Source: Rhizobium grahamii
GTDB lineage: Bacteria > Pseudomonadota > Alphaproteobacteria > Rhizobiales > Rhizobiaceae
Length of the DNA stretch: 64,000 bases
Reading direction: 5' to 3'
Assembly (NCBI RefSeq): GCF_009498215.1
Contig: NZ_CP043499.1
Location: forward strand, 1,748,001-1,812,000
Shown here piece by piece: positions 54,614-64,000 of this stretch. Numbering within the stretch: position 1 is the first letter of the stretch; the number at the start of each line of letters is the position of its first letter. The position numbers were made by a program, and so were the translations under genes. Below the pieces are notes generated by a model. The model saw nothing but the letters and a program-made list of their open reading frames with translations. It made no database searches and was not told where the DNA came from.

Positions 54614-55501
54614 TCAGACCTCCACTTTCATGGCGCGGACATAGCCGATGCCGAGCACAAGCGAGATCAGCAGCGCGACCACGGCCACTGCGGCGCCGTA
54701 GCCAAGCTGGAACGCCGTAAAGGATTGATTGTAAATGTAGATGCTGACGAGTTCCGTCGCTCCGCCCGGCCCGCCGCGGGTGAGGGCGTAGACGAGGCCG
54801 AAGACCGCTATGGTCGAGACTGCCGAGATCAGCATGTAGAGAAGAATGGTCGGCATCATCAGCGGCAGGGTGATCCGGCGAAACATCTGCGATGGCGTCG
54901 CGCCGTCCATGCGCGCGGCTTCGTAGATTTCGGTGGGAATGGTGCTGAGCCCTGCGGTCAGCAGGATCATGGCGGTGGCAATTCCGCGCCAGATGTTGAC
55001 GATGATGATCATCGACAGCGGAAAGACCTGCAACCAGTCGGCGGGCGTTACCCCAAAGAAGCTGACGATGCGGCTGAGCGTTGCCTGCTCTCCGCCGGCC
55101 AGCATCGAAATCCACATGAAGCCAGCGACCACCTCGGGCGCGGCATTCGGGAGAAGAATGATCGAGGAGAAGAGGCGCCGGAAATGAATGCGGCGGCGAA
55201 GCGCCATCGCCGAAACGAGGCCGAGCACGAACTGCCCGATGACAGCCGATCCAACGACGAACAGGAATGTGACAAGCAAAGCGTTCCAGAACTTCGCATC
55301 GTTCAACAGTCGCGCATAGTTCCGGATACCGACGAAGCGCGGCCGCAAGGCCGCGGCCCCGGTCAATGCTTCGTTGGTGAAGCTCAGATAGACCGAGTAA
55401 AGCGCGGGATAGATCACGAAGGCCAAAAGCAGCGCAAGCGAAGGCAACAGGATCAAAAGAAGCTGTCGTTCAGTGCGCCTTTCGTGGACGTTTAGGGCCA
55501 T
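54614..55501 (-). CDS. Sugar ABC importer permease (MalF-type)
   Basis: 295 residues, six hydrophobic spans, coupling loop IPTEIYEAARMDGATPSQMFRRITLPLM. One base separates its stop from the next permease start. It follows the binding-protein gene and an intercistronic hairpin. Confidence 0.9.
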   Translation of the reverse strand: MALNVHERRTERQLLLILLPSLALLLAFVIYPALYSVYLSFTNEALTGAAALRPRFVGIRNYARLLNDAKFWNALLVTFLFVVGSAVIGQFVLGLVSAMALRRRIHFRRLFSSIILLPNAAPEVVAGFMWISMLAGGEQATLSRIVSFFGVTPADWLQVFPLSMIIIVNIWRGIATAMILLTAGLSTIPTEIYEAARMDGATPSQMFRRITLPLMMPTILLYMLISAVSTIAVFGLVYALTRGGPGGATELVSIYIYNQSFTAFQLGYGAAVAVVALLISLVLGIGYVRAMKVEV

Positions 55502-55534
55502 GGAAAGCTCTGCTACTCGTTCGAACGGAAATTT

Positions 55535-55560
55535 GGAGACGCGGATCGGGCCGCGTCTCC
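55535..55560 (-). terminator. Intercistronic hairpin after binding-protein gene
   Basis: Perfect 10-bp stem (55535-55544 with 55551-55560), 6-base loop, between the binding-protein stop and the permease start. No T-run; probably stabilises the binding-protein mRNA or attenuates. Confidence 0.6.
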
Positions 55561-55581
55561 TGGCGGTGAGTAAGAGGAGGC

Positions 55582-56874
55582 TTACTTCACAACCTCGTCG
55601 CCGAGGGTTTCCTTGACGTAGTCGACAAGGATCTTCTGTGCGCCGGCAGCGTCGGTTTCCTTGCGCAGCAGCGCTTCCGTGGCGCGGGCGACACCTTCGG
55701 CAACGGTGCCGAAGCCGGACGCCTGCTTGAGGAATGTGCCGTTCTCGGCCGCAGCATGGATCGGAACAAGTTCCGTCAGCTTCTGGAAGTCGGCGTTCTT
55801 AGCCGCATCCTTGCTCGCCGGAATGTTGCCGATGCGGGCTGCATAGGAAACCTGCGTTTCGACGGAACCGATTTCCATCAAGGCTTTCTTGGCGAGCTCG
55901 ACATTGGCCGACTTGGCGTTAACCGCCCACGGGGCTGCAAGGTTGGCAAGGACATACTGGCCGCCGTTCTGACCGGGAACGGTCCAAGTGCCGACAACCT
56001 TCGTTAACTCAGGAATCGGATTCTTGCTCTCACGGCCCCAGTCGAAGATGTAGCACCAGGATCCGCAGGTGGTGGCAGCGAGCTTGCCGGAAGGGAACAT
56101 CTGGTACTTCGGCACGACCCATGGCTCCGGTCCGAGCAGCGGCTGCGTCGGCATGAGGTCGTTGTCGATCAGTTGCTTGTAGACGTCGAAGGCATCCTTC
56201 ACGCCCTCGCCATTCAGATCGAGCTTGCCATCAGCATCGACGAGCTGCGGCGTCTTCGAACCGACGATCAGGTGCTGGAAGCCCTCGTCGAAGGCGCCGC
56301 TTCCCCAGGAAACGCCGGCCGGGAAAAGCAGTCCGTAGGCGCCGGTCTTCTTCTTGATTTCAGCGGCGCGATCGAGAAGTTCCTTCCAGCTCTTTGGCTG
56401 TTCCGTCGAGATGCCAGCTTTATCGAGAACATCCTTGCGGTAATAGATTTCCTGGATGCCGAGCATGAACGGCATCACATAGGTCTCACCGTCGGGGCTG
56501 ACTGCCAGCTTTTTGGCGACATCATAGAAATTGGCATAGCCGTCCCAGGCTTTGATTTCCTTGGTGACAGGGGTGAGGTAACCAGCCTCGACCATATCGG
56601 CGACGGCCGCGGTCGTGGGGATGGAGAACAGGTCCGGCGCGTTGCCGGCGCCGAGTTCGGTCAAGAGCTTGGTCAGGTAGTCCTTGTCCGGTGCGGGGTA
56701 TTCGACGACCTCGACGGTCACGCCGTATTTCTTCTCGATCTTCTCGACCGTCGCCTTCATGGCGTCGATGCCGGCCTGACCGTGATTGGCAATTCGGATT
56801 GTCTCAGCATGCGCCAGCGTCGAAACGGCGCTGAGCAGAATGGCGCACAGGCCACCAATGACCGTCTTCTTCAA
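55582..56874 (-). CDS. Periplasmic sugar-binding protein (Thu-like importer)
   Basis: Family 1 solute-binding protein, 430 residues. The start is TTG at 56874, six bases after GGGAGGA; the longer frame to 57183 runs over the divergent gene. Signal peptide of about 23 residues ending LAHA. Matches the group binding alpha-glucosides and similar oligosaccharides in having FMLGIQEIYYRKDVLDKAG and SGKLAATTCGSWC segments. First gene of the operon binding protein-permease-permease-ATPase-ThuA. Confidence 0.9.
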   Translation of the reverse strand: MKKTVIGGLCAILLSAVSTLAHAETIRIANHGQAGIDAMKATVEKIEKKYGVTVEVVEYPAPDKDYLTKLLTELGAGNAPDLFSIPTTAAVADMVEAGYLTPVTKEIKAWDGYANFYDVAKKLAVSPDGETYVMPFMLGIQEIYYRKDVLDKAGISTEQPKSWKELLDRAAEIKKKTGAYGLLFPAGVSWGSGAFDEGFQHLIVGSKTPQLVDADGKLDLNGEGVKDAFDVYKQLIDNDLMPTQPLLGPEPWVVPKYQMFPSGKLAATTCGSWCYIFDWGRESKNPIPELTKVVGTWTVPGQNGGQYVLANLAAPWAVNAKSANVELAKKALMEIGSVETQVSYAARIGNIPASKDAAKNADFQKLTELVPIHAAAENGTFLKQASGFGTVAEGVARATEALLRKETDAAGAQKILVDYVKETLGDEVVK

Positions 56875-57035
56875 CGGAAGTCCTCCCTTTTGGTTCGCGG
56901 CGCCCTCCAGCACCACGATGAAAAATGTACACGTATTCCATTCGCAGGCAAGTCTGTTTTCAGAGATTGCTGTTGCAGGCCATAATTCATTGATTTTATG
57001 TGATTTAATAAATCTTGTCTTTGCTGTCTCGTTTG

Positions 57036-57049
57036 TGTAACCGTTTACA
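57036..57049. promoter_or_regulatory. LacI-type operator TGTAACCGTTTACA
   Basis: 12 of 14 bases are symmetric with a central CG pair, typical of LacI/GalR operators. It lies in the 200-base divergent gap, 25 bases before the Gfo/Idh gene. The LacI-family gene at 58089 is the probable regulator. Confidence 0.6.
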
Positions 57050-57073
57050 TAGTGCATTTCGGGAGGATTTTTC

Positions 57074-58081
57074 ATGTCAGGGAAACTGCGGCTTGGCGTC
57101 ATCGGCGCAGGCTTGAAGGCGGCTGAGTATGCGGCGAGCTGGGCGCTCATGCCCGAGATCGAATTCGTCGCGCTCGCCGACACGATCCCTTCCTCCCGCC
57201 AGCGCCTGATCGATGTGTGCGTTGCGGCTGGGGCCGCAGAGCCGCGCAGCTTCGATGACTACCGGGAGATGCTGGCGACTTGCCGTGATGATCTGGACAT
57301 CGTTTACGTCTCCACGCCGCACGCTTTTCATGGAGAGCAGGCAACGGCGGTCGCGGAAGCCGGGCTCGACCTTTTCCTTGAGAAGCCTATGGTGACGACG
57401 GTTGCTGAGGCGGAACGGCTGATCGCGGCGCAGAAGAAGAGCGGCGTCACCGTTGTAACTGCATTCCAGGGCGGTCTTTCGCCCCTGGTGATCGATACCC
57501 GCAGGCGCGCGCTAACCGGCGAGTTCGGGGATCTGATCGCAATCTCCGGAATGATCTGGGAAAGCTGGTCCGGGAACTACGACGGTCATTGGAAGCAGCA
57601 GCCGGAGATTTCGGGCGGCGGATTCATGTTCGATACGGGCGCGCACCTGATGAACACCGTCTGCCTGCTCGCGAATTCGGATTTTGAGAGCGTGTCGGCG
57701 TATATGAACAATCATGGCAAGAAGGTCGACATCGCTACGGCCGTTTCCGCCCGCCTGAAGAACGGCGCGCTGGCGACGCTGACGGCTGCCGGCGAAGGTC
57801 CTCCCGGTTGTGCCTCCTACATCACTTTTTTCTATTCGAAGGCAATCGTTCGCATCGATGCCTGGGGCGGATGGCGGGAGATCAGCGTCGGGCGCAATGC
57901 CGAACCGCGCGAAGAGGCGGAAATTCTCGGAAATCCGATGAAAAACTTCCTCGCCATTCGCGCCGGGGCGATTGAGAACACCGGCTCCGTTGAAATGGGC
58001 CTGCGATTCGCTAGGCTCTGGGACGCAATCAAGGAATCGGCTGCGGCAGACGGGGCGCCCGTCAGGATCGTCGCGCCATAG
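57074..58081 (+). CDS. Gfo/Idh/MocA-family dehydrogenase (ThuB-like)
   Basis: 335-residue NAD(P)-dependent sugar dehydrogenase. Rossmann loop GVIGAGLKAAEYA, cofactor motif VSTPHAFHGEQA and the EKPMVTTVAEAERLI segment with the catalytic Lys. Divergent from the importer/ThuA operon. By analogy with ThuB it may oxidise an imported disaccharide at C3 for the ThuA proteins to act on (inference). It shares the operator at 57036. Confidence 0.88.
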   Translation: MSGKLRLGVIGAGLKAAEYAASWALMPEIEFVALADTIPSSRQRLIDVCVAAGAAEPRSFDDYREMLATCRDDLDIVYVSTPHAFHGEQATAVAEAGLDLFLEKPMVTTVAEAERLIAAQKKSGVTVVTAFQGGLSPLVIDTRRRALTGEFGDLIAISGMIWESWSGNYDGHWKQQPEISGGGFMFDTGAHLMNTVCLLANSDFESVSAYMNNHGKKVDIATAVSARLKNGALATLTAAGEGPPGCASYITFFYSKAIVRIDAWGGWREISVGRNAEPREEAEILGNPMKNFLAIRAGAIENTGSVEMGLRFARLWDAIKESAAADGAPVRIVAP

Positions 58082-58088
58082 GCGTGGA

Positions 58089-59087
58089 ATGCTGGAAATG
58101 AACAAGCGACGGATCACCTCGAAGGAACTGGCAAAGCTCGCCGGGGTGTCGTCTGCCACGATCTCGCGGGCCTTCTCGCCCGACTCCAGGATCGGAAGCG
58201 CGACCCGCGATCGGATACTGGCCGTTGCTCGTGAATATGGCTACCAGCCGAATGCGATTGCGCGCTCGCTCAACAATCAGCGGTCGCGGCTCGTGGCGCT
58301 GGTCGTCAACGCAATCGGCAATCCGTGCGAAGCGGAGGAGCAGCAGCTTCTGGTTCATCGGCTGCAGGAAAGGCAGCTTCTGCCGATCATTCTGTGCTGC
58401 GCCGATCACGACGACCGGCTGCAACTGATGCGGCTTGCCTCAACCTACCAAGTCGATCACGTCGTCGTCTTCTCCGACATGGTATCGATGCAGGATGCGG
58501 TCGATATATTTCATACGACAAAGCCGATCATCGTTTCCTTCGAACCGCTCGATAATGAAAAGGTCTCCAGCATCCGCATAGACGGATCGGCGGCTGCCGA
58601 CGAGATCATCGACAAGATCGTCGGTGATGGAAAGAAGCGCTTCGCCTATCTATCAGGAACAAAATCCAGCTGGATCGACAAGCTCAGGCGCAAGTGGTTT
58701 GCCGATGCCCTCGCAAAGCGAGGGCTCGCCCTGCAGGCGGAGGCGTTCGGCGACTACAGCTACGACTCCGGTTTCAAGGAGGCTGTGCTGCTGCTTCACC
58801 GCGCCAAGGTCGATGCCATCATTTGCGGCAATGACGTCATGGCGATCGGTGCGCGGGACGCGGCCCGGCGCGTGCTTGGCAAGAACACGCCTGATGATAT
58901 TGCCATTGTTGGCCAGGATGGGATCGCGATGGCTGCCTGGGACTGCAACGATCTGACGACGCTCAGCCTCGATCATGTCGCTTTCATCGATGCGGTTGTG
59001 GAGCTTATCGAGCGTCACGATGCCGAACTGGAAGGTCCGCACAGCATCACCCTGACCTGCACGGCGCGATGGGGCTCAACGGCCTAG
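58089..59087 (+). CDS. LacI-family regulator of the Thu-like cluster
   Basis: 332 residues from the ATG at 58089 (58098 is an alternative). Helix-turn-helix ITSKELAKLAGVSSATISRAF, then an effector domain ending in the family-typical CTARWGSTA. It starts seven bases after the dehydrogenase stop, so the two are co-transcribed. Probably a repressor of both divergent operons through the palindrome at 57036. Confidence 0.9.
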   Translation: MLEMNKRRITSKELAKLAGVSSATISRAFSPDSRIGSATRDRILAVAREYGYQPNAIARSLNNQRSRLVALVVNAIGNPCEAEEQQLLVHRLQERQLLPIILCCADHDDRLQLMRLASTYQVDHVVVFSDMVSMQDAVDIFHTTKPIIVSFEPLDNEKVSSIRIDGSAAADEIIDKIVGDGKKRFAYLSGTKSSWIDKLRRKWFADALAKRGLALQAEAFGDYSYDSGFKEAVLLLHRAKVDAIICGNDVMAIGARDAARRVLGKNTPDDIAIVGQDGIAMAAWDCNDLTTLSLDHVAFIDAVVELIERHDAELEGPHSITLTCTARWGSTA

Positions 59088-59182
59088 AAATAGCTGCCTG
59101 TTTCCGGTCGCGAAGGGAACTGCGTTGCACGCACACGAAGGCATCGGGCGGCGAGACTCAATATCCCGCCGCGCCGGCCGTG

Positions 59183-60370
59183 CTAGTTCGGCTGGGCGCC
59201 AAGCGCGTAAAGGATGCCGCGAAGCTCCGCCAGGCCGCGTAGGCGGCCGATCGCCGGATAGCCCGGTGTGACGGTCTTGTTGAGATCATCGAGCATCCGA
59301 TGGCCGTGATCGGAGCGGAACACGATGGTCTGGTCCGCCGCACGCCGGCTATCCTCGGCGACGAGCTCCTTCAGAACGGCGACCATATCGACGTCGCCCT
59401 CGAGGTGCGCGCTTTCGTGGAAACTACGCCCATCTCCCTCGCGCTTGGTGGCCCGCAAATGCGCGAAATGAATACGCGATGCGAAGCGGCGGGCGATCGC
59501 CGGGAGGTCGTTGTCGGCGCGGACACCAAGGCTGCCGGTGCAATAGCACATGCCGTTTGCTTCAGAGGGGACAGCGTCGAAGAGGGCCGCATAATCATCG
59601 GCAGTCGATGCGATGCGCGGCAGACCGAAGAGCGAGCGCGGCGGGTCGTCCGGATGCAGTGTCAGCTTCACACCGCGTGCTTCGGCGGCGGGTGTCACGG
59701 CCTCCAGGAACTCGATGAGGTGTTGTCGCAGTTTCGCGGCGTCGATGCCCTCGTAAGCCGCGAGCTTTTCGCGAAATTGCGGGATCGTCAGCGGCTCGGT
59801 CGTTGAGCCCGGCAGGGCAGAGGTGATGTTTCGGGTAATGTCGGCGATCTCGTCCTCGCCCATCGCCTTGAATACCTCGGCGGCACGGGACCGGTCTGCC
59901 TCGGAATATTGCTGCTCGGCCCCTGCGCGCTGGAGCACGAAGAGGTCGAAGGCGGCGAATTTCTCGTGATCGAAACGCATGGCGGTCGAGCCGGTATCGA
60001 TGACGTAGTCGAGCTCTGTGCGTGTCCAGTCTACGACGGGCATGAAGTTGTAGCAGACGATCGGGATTCCGCAGGCAGCAACAGCTTCGAGGCTAGCGAT
60101 CCAGCTCTCGATTTCGGCTTTTGCCCGTCCGCCATTACGCTTCACGGCATCGGGGATCGGGATGCTCTCGACGACCGACCAGGTCAGGCTCGAGCGACCG
60201 GGCGGCGTTGTTTCGATCAGGGCCTGCCGTTCGCGGACTTCGGCCTCGGTCCAAGCGCGGCCGATCGGCACCTGGTGCAGCGACGAAACGATGTTGGTCG
60301 CTCCAGTCTGGCGCACCTCGTCAAGCGTCACGGGTGCTTGCGGCCCGAACCATCTCCAACCTTGGCGCAT
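59183..60370 (-). CDS. uxuA: Mannonate dehydratase
   Basis: UxuA, 395 residues, a metal-dependent TIM barrel turning D-mannonate into 2-keto-3-deoxygluconate in hexuronate breakdown. Typical segments: MRQGWRWFGPQAPV start, CYNFMPVVDWTRTEL, KLTLHPDDPPRSLFGLPRI, FAHLRATKREGDGRSFHESAHLEGDVD and FRSDHGHRM. No uxuB or uxaC adjoins, so the rest of the pathway is outside the window. Followed upstream by a GntR-type gene on the same strand, 38 bases away. Confidence 0.95.
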   Translation of the reverse strand: MRQGWRWFGPQAPVTLDEVRQTGATNIVSSLHQVPIGRAWTEAEVRERQALIETTPPGRSSLTWSVVESIPIPDAVKRNGGRAKAEIESWIASLEAVAACGIPIVCYNFMPVVDWTRTELDYVIDTGSTAMRFDHEKFAAFDLFVLQRAGAEQQYSEADRSRAAEVFKAMGEDEIADITRNITSALPGSTTEPLTIPQFREKLAAYEGIDAAKLRQHLIEFLEAVTPAAEARGVKLTLHPDDPPRSLFGLPRIASTADDYAALFDAVPSEANGMCYCTGSLGVRADNDLPAIARRFASRIHFAHLRATKREGDGRSFHESAHLEGDVDMVAVLKELVAEDSRRAADQTIVFRSDHGHRMLDDLNKTVTPGYPAIGRLRGLAELRGILYALGAQPN

Positions 60371-60408
60371 CTGTTCCTCCTTGGTGTCTTGTCGTTGCTG
60401 CCGATAGT

Positions 60409-61131
60409 TCAGCAGAAATAGTCTGGATATTGGGTGCGAAGCTCGGCGACATCCGGAATGACGGCGCTGAGGTGATGCATCATCGCCGCGCGTGCGGCTT
60501 CCCTATCATGGCCCGCGATGGCGTCGCGAATAAGCCCGTGCTCGTGTACGACATTGTCCATGCGGCCGAGGACCGGCAATGTCAGACGGCGAGCCCTGTC
60601 GATCTGTACCTTTACGGTCCGGAGGATCGTCCAGATGCCGGGATATCCGGCAATGCCTGATATCGCTTCATGGAAGGCTTCATCCTCTTCATGAAATGCC
60701 GATGTGTCGCCAAGTGCGGCCAGCGATCTCTGCCGCGAAATGATCGCATCCAGGCGCCCGATGTCGGCTGGTGTGGCGATCTCGGCAGCGCGCTCGACGG
60801 TGGTACCTTCCAGCGACTTGCGAACGACCACGGCCTCCGGGATTGCTGAGACCGGCACGCGTGACACCACCGTTCCTGATTGTGGGTAGATATCGACAAG
60901 TCCGCCTTCGGAAAGACGCAACAACGCTTCGCGGACTGGCGTGCGGCTGACATTGAACTCTTCCGCGATCCGCTTTTCCTGAAGCGGCATGCCGGGCGGC
61001 ATCCGCAGTGCCAGGATATCCGCGTAGAGCCGGTCGAAAATTGCATCTGCAGTTGTCACGCGGCGCAGCTTCGCTGGCCTTTCGGCTTCGGAAGCCATGG
61101 CGACCGGAACGGAAACAACTGCTGCCTGCAT
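60409..61131 (-). CDS. GntR-family regulator, FCD type (UxuR/ExuR-like position)
   Basis: 240 residues: winged helix (about 25-90, EEFNVSRTPVREALLRLSEGGLV) and FCD effector domain. Co-directional with uxuA, as uronate regulators often are, and divergent from a PotABCD-type importer. A perfect ATACTAGTAT palindrome 30 bases upstream could be its operator. Distinct from the tandem pair at 49-50 kb. Confidence 0.9.
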   Translation of the reverse strand: MQAAVVSVPVAMASEAERPAKLRRVTTADAIFDRLYADILALRMPPGMPLQEKRIAEEFNVSRTPVREALLRLSEGGLVDIYPQSGTVVSRVPVSAIPEAVVVRKSLEGTTVERAAEIATPADIGRLDAIISRQRSLAALGDTSAFHEEDEAFHEAISGIAGYPGIWTILRTVKVQIDRARRLTLPVLGRMDNVVHEHGLIRDAIAGHDREAARAAMMHHLSAVIPDVAELRTQYPDYFC

Positions 61132-61160
61132 TGGGGGTCCTGAAGTTGACTTGCTCGTGC

Positions 61161-61170
61161 ATACTAGTAT
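61161..61170. promoter_or_regulatory. Palindrome ATACTAGTAT, candidate GntR operator
   Basis: Perfect 10-bp palindrome in the 210-base gap between the divergent GntR gene and the importer operon, placed to control both. Confidence 0.45.
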
Positions 61171-61339
61171 ATCAATTTATTGCGACTGCCAAGGCGCACC
61201 GGGGAGGAACGGTGTTTTTGGCAATCATTTCAGGAGGTTTCACACAATTTGAGACGAGGTTCCGGTCCTGCGACGACCGGGCCGGGAAGCCCGGATTTCT
61301 GTATCTGGCGCGTCCGGCAACAAGAGGAGGAGAAACAGA

Positions 61340-62515
61340 ATGAAAGTTACCCGCAGAACATTTGTCGGCACCGCCGCTGGCGCGGCCGTTGCTACCATGC
61401 TGCCGCTCAAGGTCTTTGCGCAGGCCAAGAAGCCCGCAAGCCCAGTCACCATCACGATCGCAGATGTCGCCGGCAACCTGGCGCTGACGCAGGGCATGTT
61501 CGAAGCCTATGCCGCGGAAAAGGCAGACTGGGTTTCCAGCTTCGCGTTCACAAAGGCGCCGGCACCGGAACTGCCCGGCAAGATCAAGGCGCAGCAGGCG
61601 GCCGGCAAGGTTGATATTGATCTCGTTCTGACAGGCACCGATGCGCTTTCGGCTGGTCTCGACCAAGGCCTCTGGATCGATCTGGCGGCACACAAGTCCG
61701 AACTCCCGAACCTCGAGCAGGTGCTGCAGCCGCAGGCCTTCAAGATGCAGGCGCTGGCGAAGGATCAGGGTGTCGTCATCACCTATTATCCCTCCGGGCC
61801 CCTCATCGAATACATGCCCGACAAGGTGCCGACACCGCCGAAATCCGCTCAGGAACTGCTGGAATGGGCGAAGGCGAACAAGAACCGTTTCATCTATGCC
61901 CGACCGGCAAATTCCGGCCCCGGCCGTACGTTCCTCATGGGTCTTCCCTACCTCCTCGGCGATAGCGATCCGCGTGATCCGGCCAAGGGCTGGGCAAAGA
62001 CCTGGGACTACCTCGCCGCGCTTGGCGAACATATCGAGTATTATCCGACCGGTACCGGCCAGGTGATGAAAGAACTGGGCGAAGGCACGCGCGACATCGT
62101 CGTCTCCACAACGGGCTGGGACATCAACCCGCGTGCTCTTGGCATTGTTCCGGCGGAAGCGAAGGTACAGAAGCTCGACGGTTTCCATTGGGTTACCGAC
62201 GCTCATTATGCTGTGATCCCGAAGGGCGTTTCGGATGAGAAGATCGGCGTGCTGATCGACGTTCTCAATTACATTCTGCAGCCCAAGCAGCAGGCGATCG
62301 CCTACGACGCCGGCTATTTCTATCCAGGCCCCGCCGTCAAGGACGTCACCCTGGAGATGGCGCCACAGGAAAGCCAGGACACGATCAAGGAATTCGGCAG
62401 GCCGGAATATGCCGATTGGATAGCCAACAATCCGCTGGAAGTGCCGCTGGAGCCGAAGCAGCTGGTCGAAGCCTTCCGCATCTGGGACGAAAAGATCGGC
62501 GCAAAGAAAGGCTGA
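61340..62515 (+). CDS. Periplasmic binding protein of a PotD/spermidine-type importer
   Basis: 391 residues, with a Tat-like signal (TRRTFVGTAAGAAVATML, then VFAQA). This suggests export in the folded state. PotD/IdiA-type fold: GTDALSAGLDQGLWIDL, TYYPSGPLIEYMPDKVPTPPKS and a C-terminal PLEPKQLVEAFRIWDEKI. Substrates in this family range from polyamines to iron, thiamine and sugars; adjoining uxuA hints at a uronate-linked ligand, which is only a guess. A hairpin follows the gene. Confidence 0.88.
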   Translation: MKVTRRTFVGTAAGAAVATMLPLKVFAQAKKPASPVTITIADVAGNLALTQGMFEAYAAEKADWVSSFAFTKAPAPELPGKIKAQQAAGKVDIDLVLTGTDALSAGLDQGLWIDLAAHKSELPNLEQVLQPQAFKMQALAKDQGVVITYYPSGPLIEYMPDKVPTPPKSAQELLEWAKANKNRFIYARPANSGPGRTFLMGLPYLLGDSDPRDPAKGWAKTWDYLAALGEHIEYYPTGTGQVMKELGEGTRDIVVSTTGWDINPRALGIVPAEAKVQKLDGFHWVTDAHYAVIPKGVSDEKIGVLIDVLNYILQPKQQAIAYDAGYFYPGPAVKDVTLEMAPQESQDTIKEFGRPEYADWIANNPLEVPLEPKQLVEAFRIWDEKIGAKKG

Positions 62516-62530
62516 TCGAGCGAAGCAAGT

Positions 62531-62555
62531 CGGCCCGGGATAGCCTTTCGGGCCG
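62531..62555 (+). terminator. Intercistronic hairpin after binding-protein gene
   Basis: Perfect 7-bp stem CGGCCCG/CGGGCCG (62531-62537 with 62549-62555), 11-base loop, no T-run. Fourth such hairpin after a binding-protein gene in the window. Confidence 0.5.
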
Positions 62556-62584
62556 GCCACATCATGCTGCAGATGGAGATTGGT

Positions 62585-63669
<1,085 letters not shown>

Positions 63670-63673
<4 letters not shown>

Positions 63674-64000
63674 GCGGGCCGTCGCTGCAAACACGGCTTG
63701 CCGCGCGTGGTCTCGACGGCACCACGCTCCTGCTGCTACCCGGGCTGATCTTCATGCTCGCGCTCTTCGTCTACCCCTTCCTTTATGGGGTGGCCGACTC
63801 CTTGCTGCCGAAAGAGGGGGCCTGGTACGCGAACTATGCAAAATTCTTCAGCGATCCGTTCCAGTACCGGACCATTGCCGCGACCATGTGGCTGGCCTTG
63901 CCGGTGACCGTCATGAATCTCGCCTTCGCGGTGCCGGTTGCGCTTCGCGTTCGCCTGATGCGCAGGCAGCGATTGCTTACCACCATTCTCGTGCTGCCGA
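63670..64000 (+). CDS. PotB-type ABC permease, 5' part (runs off window)
   Basis: The first 110 residues of an inner-membrane permease starting MSGPSLQTRLAARGLDGTT. A first span (about 18-40) precedes a periplasmic loop with YANYAKFFSDPFQ and a second span. The open frame continues to the last base. It follows the ATPase with a four-base overlap. A second permease would be expected beyond the window. Confidence 0.85.

Overview
The window reads as a stretch of a rhizobial (Rhizobium/Sinorhizobium/Agrobacterium-type alphaproteobacterium) genome. It is GC-rich, densely coding and full of binding-protein-dependent uptake systems. It carries minCDE, which in several rhizobia sits on a chromid or megaplasmid, so a secondary replicon is likely (inference). 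I see no tRNA, rRNA, CRISPR array, insertion sequence or phage gene. No gene-free gap exceeds about 300 bases.

Layout: 1-1899 is the 3' part of a quinoprotein glucose dehydrogenase. 1934-5230 holds a tiny membrane protein, a conserved small protein, minCDE with CtrA-like boxes, and a small secreted protein. 5302-19281 is a complete sulfoquinovose (SQ) catabolic cluster: LacI regulator, four-gene ABC importer, IlvD/Edd dehydratase, HpcH/HpaI aldolase, SMP-30 lactonase, SDR dehydrogenase, GH31 sulfoquinovosidase, TauE/SafE exporter and aldehyde dehydrogenase. This is the gene set of the sulfo-Entner-Doudoroff pathway. A glycerol kinase follows, which would use the glycerol released from SQ-glycerol.

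20973-29314 holds an M24 peptidase, a Rap1a-like secreted protein, and an operon of polar-solute ABC transporter, AroQ-like and AroE-like genes divergent from a 3-dehydroshikimate dehydratase (quinate/shikimate-type compounds to protocatechuate). The AroE and AroQ homologues have changed substrate-binding residues. 29451-39825 is an idonate/gluconate/ketogluconate cluster: ribose-type ABC importer, lactonase, IdnD, 2-hydroxyacid dehydrogenase, IdnO, gluconokinase, a beta-hydroxyacid dehydrogenase, a small A/B-barrel-like protein and a GntR/IdnR-type LacI regulator. Two perfect and one near-perfect ATGTTATCGATAACAT operators tie it together.

39872-50929 is a mixed region: GFA protein, ArsR/AHSA1 pair, second GAPDH, VIT-like membrane protein, class III cyclase, secreted protein, PNPOx-reductase-ferredoxin fusion, GST/LysR pair and two tandem GntR/FCD regulators. 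51074-59087 is a Thu-like glycoside cluster: ABC importer, two ThuA-domain proteins, divergent Gfo/Idh/MocA dehydrogenase and LacI regulator. 59183-64000 has mannonate dehydratase UxuA with a GntR regulator, divergent from a PotABCD-type importer that runs off the window.

Five genes are each interrupted by what looks like one missing base, mostly in short G/C runs: the TauE exporter, glpK, an amino-acid-type binding protein, a small secreted protein and a sugar ATPase. The uniform sign points to sequence undercalling rather than decay. Coordinates for these genes give the reconstructed extent.
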